Source: Fredinandcohnia humi | Lineage (GTDB): Bacteria > Bacillota > Bacilli > Bacillales > Bacillaceae_L | Length of the DNA stretch: 64,000 nucleotides | Assembly: GCF_001439915.1 (NCBI RefSeq) | Contig: NZ_LMBW01000003.1 | Span: forward strand, 81,363-145,362 | Reading direction: 5' to 3' | The notes under the pieces: model-generated | Database searches by the model: none | What the model was told of the DNA's origin: nothing | What the model saw: only the letters and a program-made list of their open reading frames with translations | Shown: positions 35,875 to 43,406 of the stretch, piece by piece | Layout: every line of letters starts with the position of its first letter | Position numbering within the stretch: position 1 is the first letter of the stretch | Made by a program: the position numbers and the translations under genes

Positions 35875-35890
35875 AAAGGAGTTTTCAAAA

Positions 35891-36490
35891 ATGAAATCAA
35901 CGAATATTACATGGCATAGTGGTCAAGTAACAAAGGAACAACGACAAGGGTTAAACGGTCATAAAAGTCCTGTTCTTTGGTTTACTGGATTATCTGGTGC
36001 GGGTAAATCAACATTGTCAGTCGCGGTAGAAAAAGAATTATTTGAGCGCGGGATAAGGACTTTAATCCTAGATGGTGATAATGTTCGGCATGGCTTAAAT
36101 AAAAATCTTGGTTTTAGTGCAGAAGACAGAACAGAAAATATTCGTAGAATTGGAGAAGTATCCAAGCTTATGTCAGATGCTGGGGTTATGACTTTGACAG
36201 CATTCATCTCTCCATACCGTAAAGACCGTGAATTAGTTCGTGAGCTATTACCCAATGATGAATTTATTGAAATCTATGTTAAATGTGATTTAGCAGAATG
36301 CGAAAAGAGAGATCCTAAAGGTTTATATAAGAAGGCTCGTGCGGGAGAAATTAAAGGCTTTACTGGAATAGATGATCCATACGAGGCACCAGAAAAGGCA
36401 GAAATTGTTGTTGAGACAGACTCCCAATCGATTGAAGAATCAGTTAATCAAGTTATCAAGTTTTTGGAAATAAACGGTTACTTAGATTAA
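35891..36490 (+). CDS. cysC: Adenylylsulfate kinase (APS kinase)
   Basis: Phosphorylates APS to PAPS, the universal sulfate donor. 199 residues with the P-loop [11 protein letters not shown] near 38, [15 protein letters not shown] near 68 and the FISPYRKDR and [12 protein letters not shown] substrate lid. ATG 35891 follows AAAGGAG; the frame extends to 35858 but that overlaps the permease gene and has no ribosome binding site. End of the first transcription unit, closed by the hairpin at 36519. Confidence 0.95.
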   Translation: MKSTNITWHSGQVTKEQRQGLNGHKSPVLWFTGLSGAGKSTLSVAVEKELFERGIRTLILDGDNVRHGLNKNLGFSAEDRTENIRRIGEVSKLMSDAGVMTLTAFISPYRKDRELVRELLPNDEFIEIYVKCDLAECEKRDPKGLYKKARAGEIKGFTGIDDPYEAPEKAEIVVETDSQSIEESVNQVIKFLEINGYLD

Positions 36491-36518
36491 CTATTTTTTT
36501 CTAGTAAGGGAATAATAA

Positions 36519-36545
36519 AGGAGTCGTTTAAAACGACTTCTTTTT
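36519..36545 (+). terminator. Terminator between cysC and cysQ
   Basis: GAGTCGTTT (36521-36529) pairs with AAACGACTTC (31-40) followed by T5. It may only partly stop transcription, because cysQ belongs functionally with the genes before it. Confidence 0.75.
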
Positions 36546-36574
36546 ATGAAAAGTGGAAATGAGGTAAGCATTTT

Positions 36575-37396
36575 ATGATAGATAACGTATCACTCGAATC
36601 TTTACTGAAAATTAGCTTTAAGGCTGGACAAGAAATTCTGGCAGTGTATCAATCAGAGTTTGCTGTAGAAAATAAGGAAGATAAGTCTCCTTTAACCTTA
36701 GCTGATAAAAACTCACATGAGGTCATTGAAATGGAGCTTACGTCTCTTTATCCTGGTGTGCCGATTCTAAGTGAAGAGGGTAAATCCATTTATTATAAGG
36801 AACGTTCGGATTGGGAGTATTTTTGGCTTGTAGATCCGCTAGATGGAACGAAGGAGTTTGTAAAACGTAATGGGGAATTTACGGTAAATATAGCCTTAAT
36901 ACATAACGGTTATCCGGTAATGGGAGTTATTTATGCACCAATATTGGACACAGTTTATTTTGCGAAGCAAAATAGTGGTTCGTATAAGCTTGAAAAAGTA
37001 TCAGATACTTCGTTCGTAAATGATGAAGAGCTTCTTGCAAATGCACAAAAACTTCCTTCTATTCAAGAAAATCAGGTGAAATCTGTCGTTGCTAGTCGAT
37101 CTCATATGTCAAATGAAACGGAAGAATTTATTCGAAAAATTAAAAATGAATATGGTAAAGTTGAGATTACTTCTGCTGGTAGTTCCTTGAAGCTATGCTT
37201 GGTTGCGGAGGGAACAGCTGATGTATATCCACGCTTTGCACCAACGATGGAATGGGATACTGGTGCTGGACAAGCTATTGTTGAGCAGGCTGGTGGAACA
37301 GTAGTCAACCCTCAAACAAATGATAGGTTGCAGTATAATAAAGAGAATCTTTTAAATCCATGGTTTATCGTCAGAAAGTCTGATTTTACATTATGA
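36575..37396 (+). CDS. cysQ: 3'(2'),5'-bisphosphate nucleotidase (PAP phosphatase)
   Basis: Hydrolyses PAP, the inhibitory by-product of sulfotransferases, to AMP. The 273-residue protein has the lithium-sensitive phosphatase motifs SEEGK (about 66), DPLDGTKEFVKRNGEFTVNI (about 88) and WDTGAGQAIVEQAGG (about 228). GAGGTAAG precedes ATG 36575. PAP removal beside PAPS synthesis and sulfotransferases is what a sulfation system needs. Confidence 0.93.
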   Translation: MIDNVSLESLLKISFKAGQEILAVYQSEFAVENKEDKSPLTLADKNSHEVIEMELTSLYPGVPILSEEGKSIYYKERSDWEYFWLVDPLDGTKEFVKRNGEFTVNIALIHNGYPVMGVIYAPILDTVYFAKQNSGSYKLEKVSDTSFVNDEELLANAQKLPSIQENQVKSVVASRSHMSNETEEFIRKIKNEYGKVEITSAGSSLKLCLVAEGTADVYPRFAPTMEWDTGAGQAIVEQAGGTVVNPQTNDRLQYNKENLLNPWFIVRKSDFTL

Positions 37397-37521
37397 AAAA
37401 AACTTTTCAGTTTTGAATACATATTTTTTATTTTACAGCATTTGACAAAAAGATTTTTAATCAATTTTATTTCTAATCGTATGATTTATGTTATCATAAT
37501 AAAGTAAACAGGTGAACATAG

Positions 37522-38385
37522 ATGGATGTCAGTATAATAATTGTAAATTATAATACGAAAAAATTAACGGAAGACGCAATAAAATCAGTTTTCAACTCGA
37601 GGACTGGTTTTTCTTATGAAATCATTTTGATTGATAATCATTCATCTGATGGGTCAGTAAATTATCTAAAACAACAATTTCCTGAAATTAAAATAATTGA
37701 AAATTATAAAAATTTAGGCTTTTCTAAAGCAAACAATCAAGGAATTAAAATTGCAAAAGGTAGGTACATTCTCCTATTAAATTCTGATACAATAATAAAC
37801 GTTGAAACGTTAGAGACTATGATAGACTTTATGGATCGTAATAAAAGAATAGGTGCGAGTGGATGTAAGGTTATTCTTCCGAATGGCAAGCTGGATGAAG
37901 CCTGTCGTCGTGGTTTTCCAACACCATCAGCATCTTTATTTTATTTATTAGGACTTGCTAAGATCTTTCCGGAAAGTCCTACTTTTAATAGATACCATTT
38001 AGGTCATCTTGATATTGATGAAGATTATCCTGTAGATAGCCTAGTAGGGGCATTTATGATAGTTAGAAAAGAAACGATTAATGAAATAGGACTCCTAGAT
38101 GAAGAATTCTTTATGTATGGAGAAGATATTGATTGGTGTTACAGGATAAAAGAAGCAGGTTGGATTGTTTATTATTATCCATATACTCAAATCATTCATT
38201 ATAAAGGTGCGAGTAGTCGAAAAAAACCTTTTAAAATAGTGTATGAATTTCATAGGGCGATGTTTTTATTTCACAAAAAGCATTACGAAAAAAAATATGC
38301 TTTTATAGTTAACTGGTTTGTATACGCAGGAATAAGTATAAAGTTAGCGTCGGCAACTATAAAAAATTTGATGAAGAGAAGGTGA
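37522..38385 (+). CDS. GT2 glycosyltransferase, WbbL-like
   Basis: A 287-residue family-2 transferase: DVSIIIVNYNTKKLTEDAIK, NSDTIINVETL (metal site), DSLVGAFMIVRKETINEIG and DEEFFMYGEDIDWCYRIKEAG, the last being characteristic of rhamnosyltransferase-like enzymes of the WbbL group. A C-terminal hydrophobic stretch suggests membrane contact. AGGTGAAC precedes the start, and TTGACA at 37442 may belong to a promoter of this second part of the locus. Confidence 0.85.
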   Translation: MDVSIIIVNYNTKKLTEDAIKSVFNSRTGFSYEIILIDNHSSDGSVNYLKQQFPEIKIIENYKNLGFSKANNQGIKIAKGRYILLLNSDTIINVETLETMIDFMDRNKRIGASGCKVILPNGKLDEACRRGFPTPSASLFYLLGLAKIFPESPTFNRYHLGHLDIDEDYPVDSLVGAFMIVRKETINEIGLLDEEFFMYGEDIDWCYRIKEAGWIVYYYPYTQIIHYKGASSRKKPFKIVYEFHRAMFLFHKKHYEKKYAFIVNWFVYAGISIKLASATIKNLMKRR

Positions 38386-38391
38386 GAGTCT

Positions 38392-39798
38392 ATGATAAGA
38401 GGAAAAGAAAATATTCTTCCAAAAATATATGCAGTTACAGATTTTCTAGTAATTCAACTGGCATTTATTATCGCTTGGGTTCTAAAGTTCCATTACCTAA
38501 TTGAGCAGGATGTAAATTTTCTGCCTTTTGGAACTTACCTTTTTTGGAGTATATTTTACGGGGCTATTTCTGTTTTCTTGGGATTTATATTTAAATTGTA
38601 TTATCCGAAACGTAAAAGTAGGTTTACAACCGAACTAGCAAAAATTTTGCAAATTCATATTATTAGTATTTTTATTTTACTAAGTACCTTATATTTTTTA
38701 AAAATAGTAGACATCTCTCGTTCTTTTCTAGTAATCTATTTTCTACTTTCCTTTGTATCGATAACTCTTTATCGATTTTTATTAAAATATAGTTTAAGAA
38801 GATTGAGAGCAAAAGGCTATAATAAACAATTTGTGTTAGTACTGGGCGCCGGAACTTTAGGTAAAAAGTATTGTGCTAATCTTGCTGAAAACCCGGAGTA
38901 TGGATTACAAGTTTTAGGATTTCTTGATGATTTTCAAACAAATGCGGTAATAATTGATTCAATGATAGTACCAATTTTAGGGAAGGTTAGTGATTTAGAT
39001 TTAATTCTTTTAAACAATACTATTGATGAAGTAGTAATAGCCCTTCCAATTGATGCCCATAAAAAATATTATGATATTATTTTAGCTTGTGAGAAAGCCG
39101 GGGTCCGAGCACAAATCATTCCTGACTTCTATGATATTTTACCAGGAACTCCGAGATTTGAGATTTTCGGGGAATTGCCAATTATTAATGTTCGAGATAT
39201 ACCATTGGATGAAATCCAAAATAAAATAAGCAAAAGAATATTTGATAATTTAATTGCCTTGTTTGCTATTGTTGTCACAATGCCAGCGATGGTTTCTATT
39301 GCTGCTATTATAAAGTTAACTTCTCCAGGTCCGATTATTTTTAAACAGGAAAGAGTTGGACTAAATCGTAGGACATTTTATATGTATAAATTTAGAACGA
39401 TGAAGCATTTGCCGAATTCTCAGTCTGATACCACTTGGACATCAGAAAATGATCCACGAAGAACAAAGTTTGGTGTTTTTTTACGTAAGACAAGTTTGGA
39501 TGAACTTCCTCAGTTTTTTAATGTCTTTAAAGGGGACATGAGTGTAGTTGGTCCAAGACCAGAACGTCCTTTTTTTGTGGATAAATTTAAAGGAGATATA
39601 CCAAAATATATGATAAAGCACCATGTTCGACCAGGTATTACTGGTTGGGCACAAGTATGTGGATATAGAGGAGATACTTCAATTACAAAACGTATCAAAT
39701 ACGATCTTTTCTATATCGAAAATTGGACAATCTTTTTTGACATTAAAATTCTTTTCTTTACAGTAATTAAAGGTTTAATAAATAAAAATGCCTATTAA
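38392..39798 (+). CDS. Undecaprenyl-phosphate sugar phosphotransferase (initiating polyprenyl glycosylphosphotransferase)
   Basis: Starts repeat-unit assembly by placing a sugar-1-phosphate on undecaprenyl phosphate at the inner membrane. 468 residues: about five helices at the N-terminus (10-125), a Rossmann-like middle (LVLGAGTLGKKYC), another helix near 285 and the conserved catalytic part KQERVGLNRRTFYMYKFRTM, TSLDELPQFFNVFKGDMSVV, GPRPERP and RPGITGWAQV. It belongs to the WbaP/WcaJ/EpsL family. It starts six bases after the upstream GT stop, with AGAAGGTGAG as binding site. The sugar is not predictable. Confidence 0.93.
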   Translation: MIRGKENILPKIYAVTDFLVIQLAFIIAWVLKFHYLIEQDVNFLPFGTYLFWSIFYGAISVFLGFIFKLYYPKRKSRFTTELAKILQIHIISIFILLSTLYFLKIVDISRSFLVIYFLLSFVSITLYRFLLKYSLRRLRAKGYNKQFVLVLGAGTLGKKYCANLAENPEYGLQVLGFLDDFQTNAVIIDSMIVPILGKVSDLDLILLNNTIDEVVIALPIDAHKKYYDIILACEKAGVRAQIIPDFYDILPGTPRFEIFGELPIINVRDIPLDEIQNKISKRIFDNLIALFAIVVTMPAMVSIAAIIKLTSPGPIIFKQERVGLNRRTFYMYKFRTMKHLPNSQSDTTWTSENDPRRTKFGVFLRKTSLDELPQFFNVFKGDMSVVGPRPERPFFVDKFKGDIPKYMIKHHVRPGITGWAQVCGYRGDTSITKRIKYDLFYIENWTIFFDIKILFFTVIKGLINKNAY

Positions 39799-39867
39799 GA
39801 AAAGAGTAACAAACTAAAACATCTAGTTACGTAATTTTTGATGTTTGTAAAGGATGTTATACGAATT

Positions 39868-40671
39868 ATGGGTTTTGTAATCAAGATAATAATGGAACAA
39901 TTAACTAACATTCACCTTATATTAAGAATAGCAACGTATGAAATGAAAAGTTCCCATCAAATGCATTACTTGGGATTTTTATGGCAAATAGTTAACCCTA
40001 CCATTCAAATTATTGCATATTGGTTTGTTTTTGGTATGGGTATAAGAGGGGGAAAGCCAGTTGGCGATGTCCCCTTCTTTGTTTGGCTAATTATTGGCCT
40101 CATTCCATGGTTTTTTATTAGTCCATCAATTACTCAAGGTTCAAATAGTGTATTTGCTAAAATAAATCTAGTATCAAAAATGAAATTCCCAATTAGTGTA
40201 CTGCCTACAATTACAATTGTAAAAAATACAATTGAATTTTTTTATATGAGCCTTTTTTTAATTGTCATATTAATCATCAATGATATAAATCCTGGTATAT
40301 ATTTATTGCAAATTCCTTATTATATAATTGCTTTATTTATCTTTCTATTTTCGGCGACTTTACTTTTTTCAACAATTTCTGTAATTATAAGGGATTTCGA
40401 TCCATTATTAAATTCAATCATGAGAATGCTGTTTTTTGTCACACCTATTTTGTGGGTTCCTAGCAATCTCCCTTCCCATATACTAAATTTTTTAAAACTA
40501 AACCCATTTTACTATTTAATAGAAGGGTTTAGAAATACTCTACTTAATGGGGTATGGTTTTTTGACGAAATGGGTCTTACAATTTATTTTTGGAGCATAA
40601 CACTATTGCTGTTATTTTTAGGAGCATTTATGCATTATAAATTCAGAAAAAAGTTTGTGGATTATTTGTAA
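39868..40671 (+). CDS. Polysaccharide ABC exporter permease, TagG-like
   Basis: Six-helix ABC-2 type permease of 267 residues for lipid-linked glycans. MGFVIKIIMEQLTNIHLILR followed by ATYEMKSSHQMHYLGFLW aligns with the start of B. subtilis TagG, which is why I use ATG 39868 rather than the frame opening at 39838. WFVFGMGIRGGKP and TPILWVPSNLP are typical. The partner ATPase follows after 18 bases. In this context the cargo is probably the polysaccharide made by the locus rather than wall teichoic acid; no tag/tar genes are seen. Confidence 0.9.
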   Translation: MGFVIKIIMEQLTNIHLILRIATYEMKSSHQMHYLGFLWQIVNPTIQIIAYWFVFGMGIRGGKPVGDVPFFVWLIIGLIPWFFISPSITQGSNSVFAKINLVSKMKFPISVLPTITIVKNTIEFFYMSLFLIVILIINDINPGIYLLQIPYYIIALFIFLFSATLLFSTISVIIRDFDPLLNSIMRMLFFVTPILWVPSNLPSHILNFLKLNPFYYLIEGFRNTLLNGVWFFDEMGLTIYFWSITLLLLFLGAFMHYKFRKKFVDYL

Positions 40672-40689
40672 AATTGGAGGCTTAAGACT

Positions 40690-42339
40690 ATGAATCCAAG
40701 AATAAAGGTGAGAGTTGATAATATTTCTAAAACGTATCAACTTTATCATAAACAAACAGAAAAGTTATTAGATATCCTTGTTCCGAATAATGATGGAAAA
40801 AATAATAGAAACTTCAATGCTTTACAAAATGTTTCATTTGAAGTATATGCAGGTGAAACAATTGGGGTAATCGGGCTTAATGGATCGGGAAAGTCGACAT
40901 TATCAAATATCCTTGCTGAGGTAATTCCTCCTACTTCTGGAGAATTAACGATTAATGGGGAGACATCCTTGATTTCTATTACAGCAGGGTTTAATCATCA
41001 ATTAACAGGAGTAGAAAATATTCGTCTAAAGTGTTTAATGTTAGGCCTGAAAAAACAAGAAATTGAACGAATAATTCCGGATATTATTAATTTTGCCGAA
41101 ATTGGACAATTCATTCACCAACCAATCAAGAATTATTCAAGTGGTATGCGTTCTAGATTAGGATTTGCTATTTCAGTTTTTACAAATCCAGATATTTTAA
41201 TTGTTGACGAGGCATTATCAGTCGGTGATAATACATTTTATCAAAAATGTATGGATAAAATAAATGAATTTAAAGAAAATGGTAAAACTATTTTCTTTAT
41301 AAGCCATTCGATACAACAAATGCGCGCAATTTCTGATAGAGTTTTATGGCTTCATCATGGAGTTTTAAAGGAATTTGGAGACGCAAATGAAGTATTGGGA
41401 AAATACCAAAAGTTTATTAAATGGTTCAATAATTTATCAAATCAAGAAAAACAAAAATATAGGGAAGAAATGTTGACAGAACAACAGTCCTCATTATCTT
41501 CCGTTAGGAAGAGCAGGCGTTTTAAGAAAAGGAACAAAAGTATAAAATACCTGGTTCAGTTAATTGGTTTATTTTTACTTACTTTCTTTAGTGCTTTGTT
41601 CATGATTTTCGATAAAAATCCTATGGCATTTTATGATGAGTTTAATAAAAAGGAGCATAAGGATCCCCCGCAAGTAAAAAGCGAAATAAAACCTAACGGG
41701 TTAGTAAAAACAATAAATCGCTTTGGGTTGTTAAAAAATCGAGTATCAGATTTATATTCTGATAAAGAGTTTAATAAGACCATTTCTTCAGTTGAATTCG
41801 GTACCCCGATTTTTGTTTTAGAACAAATTGGAGATTTATACAGAGTGGAATTTAATAATCAAGATGGTTATATAAATAGCCAGCATGTAACTGTTTCGGA
41901 AAACGTTTCTAAAACAGTAGATATGAAACTAAACGACCTGTATTCACTTTTTCCTGAAAGTTTAGAAACTTCTTATGAGTTTTTCTTTGCTTTTTTAGGA
42001 TCGGATTACAAAACCCTTAAAGGTGCATTGAATGGGTTAACAGATGAGAGTGAAATAGGTGGAAAAAAGCAACTTGTTTATGGAACTTATAATGTAATTT
42101 ATCAGTTTTCGGATTTAAACGTGGCTGAAATAGTCACATTAAAAAATATAAAGACTGATGATCATCTATTACATGACCTACAGAAAAAGGCAAATGTGGT
42201 TTCAAATGATGAAAAATTGCTTTTACTAAATATAACTGATTACACGGTTGTTCTCGATTTGGAGAACCAAGAAATGGCAATAAGAAGCGTTGATAGCAAA
42301 AAAAGTTTAAAAAGTGAGTTTAGAAACCAAAAACACTAA
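40690..42339 (+). CDS. Polysaccharide ABC exporter ATPase, TagH-like with SH3 tail
   Basis: 549 residues. The ABC domain (about 1-240) has Walker A GLNGSGKST, signature YSSGMRSR and Walker B ILIVDEALS. A membrane helix lies at about 285-303 (LIGLFLLTFFSALFMIF), then an extracellular part with an SH3b-like domain (about 340-400, GLLKNRVSDLYSDKEFN) and a C-terminal alpha/beta region. This long architecture is that of TagH, where the tail reaches outside the membrane. It forms an exporter with the preceding permease. Ribosome binding site TGGAGG. Confidence 0.9.
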   Translation: MNPRIKVRVDNISKTYQLYHKQTEKLLDILVPNNDGKNNRNFNALQNVSFEVYAGETIGVIGLNGSGKSTLSNILAEVIPPTSGELTINGETSLISITAGFNHQLTGVENIRLKCLMLGLKKQEIERIIPDIINFAEIGQFIHQPIKNYSSGMRSRLGFAISVFTNPDILIVDEALSVGDNTFYQKCMDKINEFKENGKTIFFISHSIQQMRAISDRVLWLHHGVLKEFGDANEVLGKYQKFIKWFNNLSNQEKQKYREEMLTEQQSSLSSVRKSRRFKKRNKSIKYLVQLIGLFLLTFFSALFMIFDKNPMAFYDEFNKKEHKDPPQVKSEIKPNGLVKTINRFGLLKNRVSDLYSDKEFNKTISSVEFGTPIFVLEQIGDLYRVEFNNQDGYINSQHVTVSENVSKTVDMKLNDLYSLFPESLETSYEFFFAFLGSDYKTLKGALNGLTDESEIGGKKQLVYGTYNVIYQFSDLNVAEIVTLKNIKTDDHLLHDLQKKANVVSNDEKLLLLNITDYTVVLDLENQEMAIRSVDSKKSLKSEFRNQKH

Positions 42340-42471
42340 GATGGGGAAGTAAATCGATGGGAACTGCTCAAAAGGGACTATTAAGAGTACTATGATATCC
42401 AACAGCGATAATAATTTGGTTTAATTCACTGGTTATTACTTAAAAAATCTTAAACAAAGGAGCTAATTAAA

Positions 42472-42600
42472 ATGAATGATTCTAATCTAAGAAAAGCAGT
42501 AATAGGTAAAAAAGGTTGGCTATATCTTCATAATGATAGCAATAAGATTTTTAAACAATTTACAGGAGATTTTACTTTCAATAACTTATGGTCACAGTGA
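42472..42600 (+). pseudogene. Truncated N-terminus of an AlgJ/AlgX-like (SGNH-type) gene
   Basis: A good ribosome binding site (AAAGGAG) and ATG open a 42-residue frame with KAVIGKKGWLYLHNDSN, the N-terminal signature of AlgJ/AlgX-like acetyltransferase-associated proteins (usually over 300 residues). It stops after LWSQ inside an R3 repeat (GTCACAGTGACGCCCCG), so the rest of the gene has been lost. It suggests that the polysaccharide locus once included an O-acetylation-type gene. Confidence 0.55.
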
Positions 42601-42625
42601 CGCCCCGAATTTTGTCAAAGATTGA
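42591..42625. repeat. GTCACAGTGACGCCCCG repeat (family R3), copy 2
   Basis: GTCACAGTGACGCCCCGAAT followed by TTTGTCAAAGATTGAT. It supplies the stop of the truncated gene. Confidence 0.65.
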
Positions 42626-42701
42626 TAGGTAATAAAAATAGTAGTATATGCTACACTGATATTGCAACTGAATATTGTGAGGGTGGTTGGTTGTTGATCT
42701 T

Positions 42702-42718
42702 CTTTCCGATTTGGAAAG
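42702..42718 (+). promoter_or_regulatory. Hairpin next to the toxin Shine-Dalgarno
   Basis: CTTTCC (42702-42707) pairs with GGAAAG (42713-42718), directly covering the start of the GGGGGTGAT ribosome binding site of the small peptide at 42731. Translation-limiting stems are common in type I toxin mRNAs. Confidence 0.45.
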
Positions 42719-42730
42719 GGGGTGATGATC

Positions 42731-42847
42731 ATGGAAACATTTCTTGAATTACTACGTGAAGTTCTGAAAGGGATAGTGCGTGAAATTTGCGCCTATTTTT
42801 TTCGGAAAAACATACTAGAACACAAGAAAACCCCCCCCGCGCCGTAG
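42731..42847 (+). CDS. Small toxin-like peptide with a poly-C frame problem
   Basis: As written the frame gives 38 residues: METFLELLREVLKGIVREI, then CAYFFRKNILEHKK and TPPAP. The frame passes through eight C (42831-42838). With seven C it would continue RRRKQKGGSQRK to TAA at about 42876, a basic tail that looks native for such peptides. Either a sequencing or slippage event, or a phase-variable tract. GGGGGTGAT precedes the ATG. The antisense promoter and hairpin downstream match the locus at 2028-2286, so I read it as a second type I toxin gene. Toxicity is inferred. Confidence 0.55.
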   Translation: METFLELLREVLKGIVREICAYFFRKNILEHKKTPPAP

Positions 42848-42849
42848 GA

Positions 42850-42943
42850 AGCAAAAGGGTGGTTCTCAAAGGAAATAATCTTTTTTTGACAACCACCACC
42901 CTGACGGTAGAGGTTGCAAATGAGAAGTGTTAACGCACTTCTC
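42850..42943 (-). ncRNA. Candidate antisense RNA antitoxin, second locus
   Basis: Starts on the minus strand at about 42943 with the hairpin GAGAAGTG/CACTTCTC (42922-42943, loop CGTTAA) and runs against the 3' part of the toxin mRNA. Its 3' end is not defined. Counterpart of the RNA at 2150-2251. Confidence 0.45.
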
Positions 42944-42949
42944 ATTCTT

Positions 42950-42978
42950 ATTATATTCTTAGTATACATGAAATAAAC
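42950..42978 (-). promoter_or_regulatory. Antitoxin promoter, second locus (GTTTAT-17-TATAAT)
   Basis: Minus strand: GTTTAT (42978-42973), 17 bases, TATAAT (42955-42950), six bases to the hairpin. Spacing and hexamers equal those at 2286-2258. Confidence 0.55.
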
Positions 42979-43186
42979 TTCGAAATAAAGTGAAGAATGT
43001 ATTGACTTGGTCAATAGACGTTTTTTTTATATTTTTTTGCAATTTTTGAAGGGTTTTGTATTGTTTTGTAGAATAGTGGTTTTATGTATGATATATGCAA
43101 GAGTACCGTATACATCTTCGAACGATATTCTCTTTCTATTTACTTCGATGTTTCTCTATATTTAAATTATTTAAATTGGGGTGCCT

Positions 43187-43216
43187 GTCACACCCCGAAA
43201 TTTGTCGAAGATTGAT
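43187..43216. repeat. R3-family repeat, copy 3
   Basis: GTCACACCCCGAAATTTGTC followed by GAAGATTGAT, a shortened form lacking the left palindrome arm. The surrounding 42980-43406 holds no gene that I can support. Confidence 0.55.
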
Positions 43217-43406
43217 GCTTTTTGATTTAAAAAGAAAGTGATAGAATGGAGGCATAGTTATTTGAAATAGATTCTGTAAAGTTTCTTCTGTTTCTTCCGC
43301 GAATTTTTCTTCTTGCCTTATTATTTATTCCCATTACGTTTCTAGCAACCTAGATTAAGTCAACATGGAGCTGTTTGTTATTGACATTTAAATTGGAGGT
43401 CGTTTT

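Noticed and set aside
39838-42339. Wall teichoic acid export as the main role of the TagGH-like pair
   Set aside because: No tag/tar synthesis genes in the window; the pair is in one operon direction with the polysaccharide genes. Not fully excluded.
43230-43352. Hydrophobic small reading frame (FLLFLPRIFLLALLFIPITF)
   Set aside because: Membrane-like, but no start codon with a ribosome binding site in frame.
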